Source: Fodinicurvata fenggangensis DSM 21160 (GTDB lineage: Bacteria; Pseudomonadota; Alphaproteobacteria; Kiloniellales; DSM-21159). From it: a stretch of 64,000 nt of DNA. Where the stretch lies: assembly GCF_000686045.1 (NCBI RefSeq), contig NZ_JMLV01000010.1:1-64000 (forward strand). Direction: 5' to 3'. Both the position numbers and the translations under genes were made by a program. The notes under the pieces are model-generated. The model saw only the letters and a list, made by a program, of their open reading frames with translations, did no database searches and had not been told where the DNA came from. Positions 63,371-64,000 of this stretch are shown here, piece by piece. The number at the start of each line of letters is the position of its first letter. Position 1 is the stretch's first letter.

Positions 63371-63667
63371 GGTACCTTTCACACTGACTTCTTGATGCCT
63401 GCTTCAAGCCCTGAGTCCTGATCTGAATAAGTCTACCGGTTCGCCGGGTACGCGCAAAGCTGTAAACGCTGCGCCCTTGGCTTGCTTGCATGGCCCCTGC
63501 GAAACCCCTGATCATGATTGGATTGTTCGCGCTGGCATTGTAGAAATCGCTGGTATATCTTGGACTGCAAGAAAAAGGGTGATCGGCAAGTAGCCAGTTC
63601 GACCAGAGGACCGGAGGCAATCAGGAGCAGGCAGGGCTCCCGTTTCCCGGAATATGGGGCAGCGGAA
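63371..63667. other. Spacer between divergent amn and sensor gene
   Basis: I see no gene in these 297 bases. It must hold promoters for amn (minus) and for the partial sensor gene (plus), but no pair of elements was convincing. Short open frames overlapping it lack normal codon use. Confidence 0.5.
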
Positions 63668-64000
63668 ATGGCACGAAAGAGGGCCAGAGGCGTCGGGCGT
63701 CCGTGGAAGTCGAGGTTTCGCATTCCCCTGCGAATCAACATCATACTGCTATTTCTCCTCCTCTTCGCCATCCTGGGTCTGGTTCTGGGAGCGGTTGCGA
63801 GTCGCAGCAGCCAGCAGCTTGTGGACGAGACGGTCTCCACTTCCTTTCACAAAAGTGCAAGCCTGGCACTCCTGGAGTTGCATCAGCTCCAGGATACGGC
63901 CCGCTCGGCAGCTGACTCGCTGGCCTCGAACCCGATTATCGAGACCCGGAACGAAGAGGAGCGCAGCCAGCAGTTTCATGCCTTGGCCACGGTGTTGAGG
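63668..64000 (+). CDS. Membrane sensor protein, N-terminal part (cut by window end)
   Basis: The first 111 codons of a longer gene start at ATG 63668 and run off the window. A basic N terminus (about 20 residues) is followed by a hydrophobic helix (INIILLFLLLFAILGLVLGA) and then an extracytoplasmic region rich in polar residues (SRSSQQLVDETVSTSFHKSA). This topology is usual for adenylate/diguanylate cyclases, histidine kinases and methyl-accepting proteins. The catalytic part is outside the window, so the class cannot be assigned. Confidence 0.6.
   Translation, partial: MARKRARGVGRPWKSRFRIPLRINIILLFLLLFAILGLVLGAVASRSSQQLVDETVSTSFHKSASLALLELHQLQDTARSAADSLASNPIIETRNEEERSQQFHALATVLR

Overview
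The window looks like a chromosomal segment of a GC-rich (roughly 60% G+C) alphaproteobacterium, probably of the Rhodospirillales/Kiloniellales type. The clues are the complete S10-spc-alpha ribosomal protein cluster downstream of tuf, aerobic cobalamin genes (cobN, cobO, cobQ) behind a B12 riboswitch, a phasin gene, a MarR-PetR-EnvZ-like operon divergent from ilvE, the uvrC-pgsA-mobB-moeA-moaD-moaE string, and groESL under a CIRCE operator. Genus cannot be assigned by reading alone. No insertion sequence, prophage, CRISPR array, tRNA or rRNA was seen.

Layout. 1-15.4 kb: tuf and 25 ribosomal protein genes with secY, adk and rpoA, all on the plus strand, ending in a strong terminator. 15.5-22.8 kb: small metabolic and accessory genes: bioY, speD/speE (spermidine), a YrhK-type membrane protein, a nicotinamidase, a TPP enzyme followed by a small I78-type Tat lipoprotein, an XRE regulator, an orphan MlaF-like ATPase and an exported protein. 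22.9-33.5 kb: cobalamin synthesis, with riboswitch-cobU-cobW-cobN-cobO-cobQ on plus meeting a PAS-hypothetical-cobC-cobD operon on minus with no spacer. 33.7-40.1 kb: a methyltransferase, then a minus operon lgt-midA-pgeF-M24 hydrolase-(22-codon ORF)-lipoprotein, divergent from ubiK. 40.3-43.9 kb: ybjN, proC, ybaK, a TetR regulator, phasin and a CsaA-like gene. 43.9-47.8 kb: the EnvZ-like kinase, PetR-like regulator and MarR regulator, divergent from ilvE. 47.8-54.6 kb: molybdopterin genes, pgsA, uvrC, a pteridine-reductase-like SDR and msrB, all on minus. 54.7-64 kb: groL/groS, a DMT permease, a kinase fusion, a TauE/SafE permease, a rhomboid protease, ppa, amn and the first 111 codons of a membrane sensor protein cut by the window edge.

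How genes work together. The first 15 kb supplies the translation and secretion machinery. The cobalamin genes share one end product, and the riboswitch makes the plus-strand arm B12-repressed. Moco genes (mobB, moeA, moaD, moaE) form one operon with pgsA. The clearest oddities are an MlaF-like ATPase lacking both the Walker B glutamate and the switch histidine, a large inverted repeat at the phasin promoter, palindromes between the XRE regulator and the ATPase gene, an M24-fold hydrolase without the metal ligands, a 22-codon hydrophobic ORF coupled to a duplicated-domain lipoprotein, and a DnaA box beside an AT-rich tract upstream of uvrC. I did not find a clearly new multi-gene defence or mobile system; the most promising undescribed material is the 20.7-22.8 kb block.
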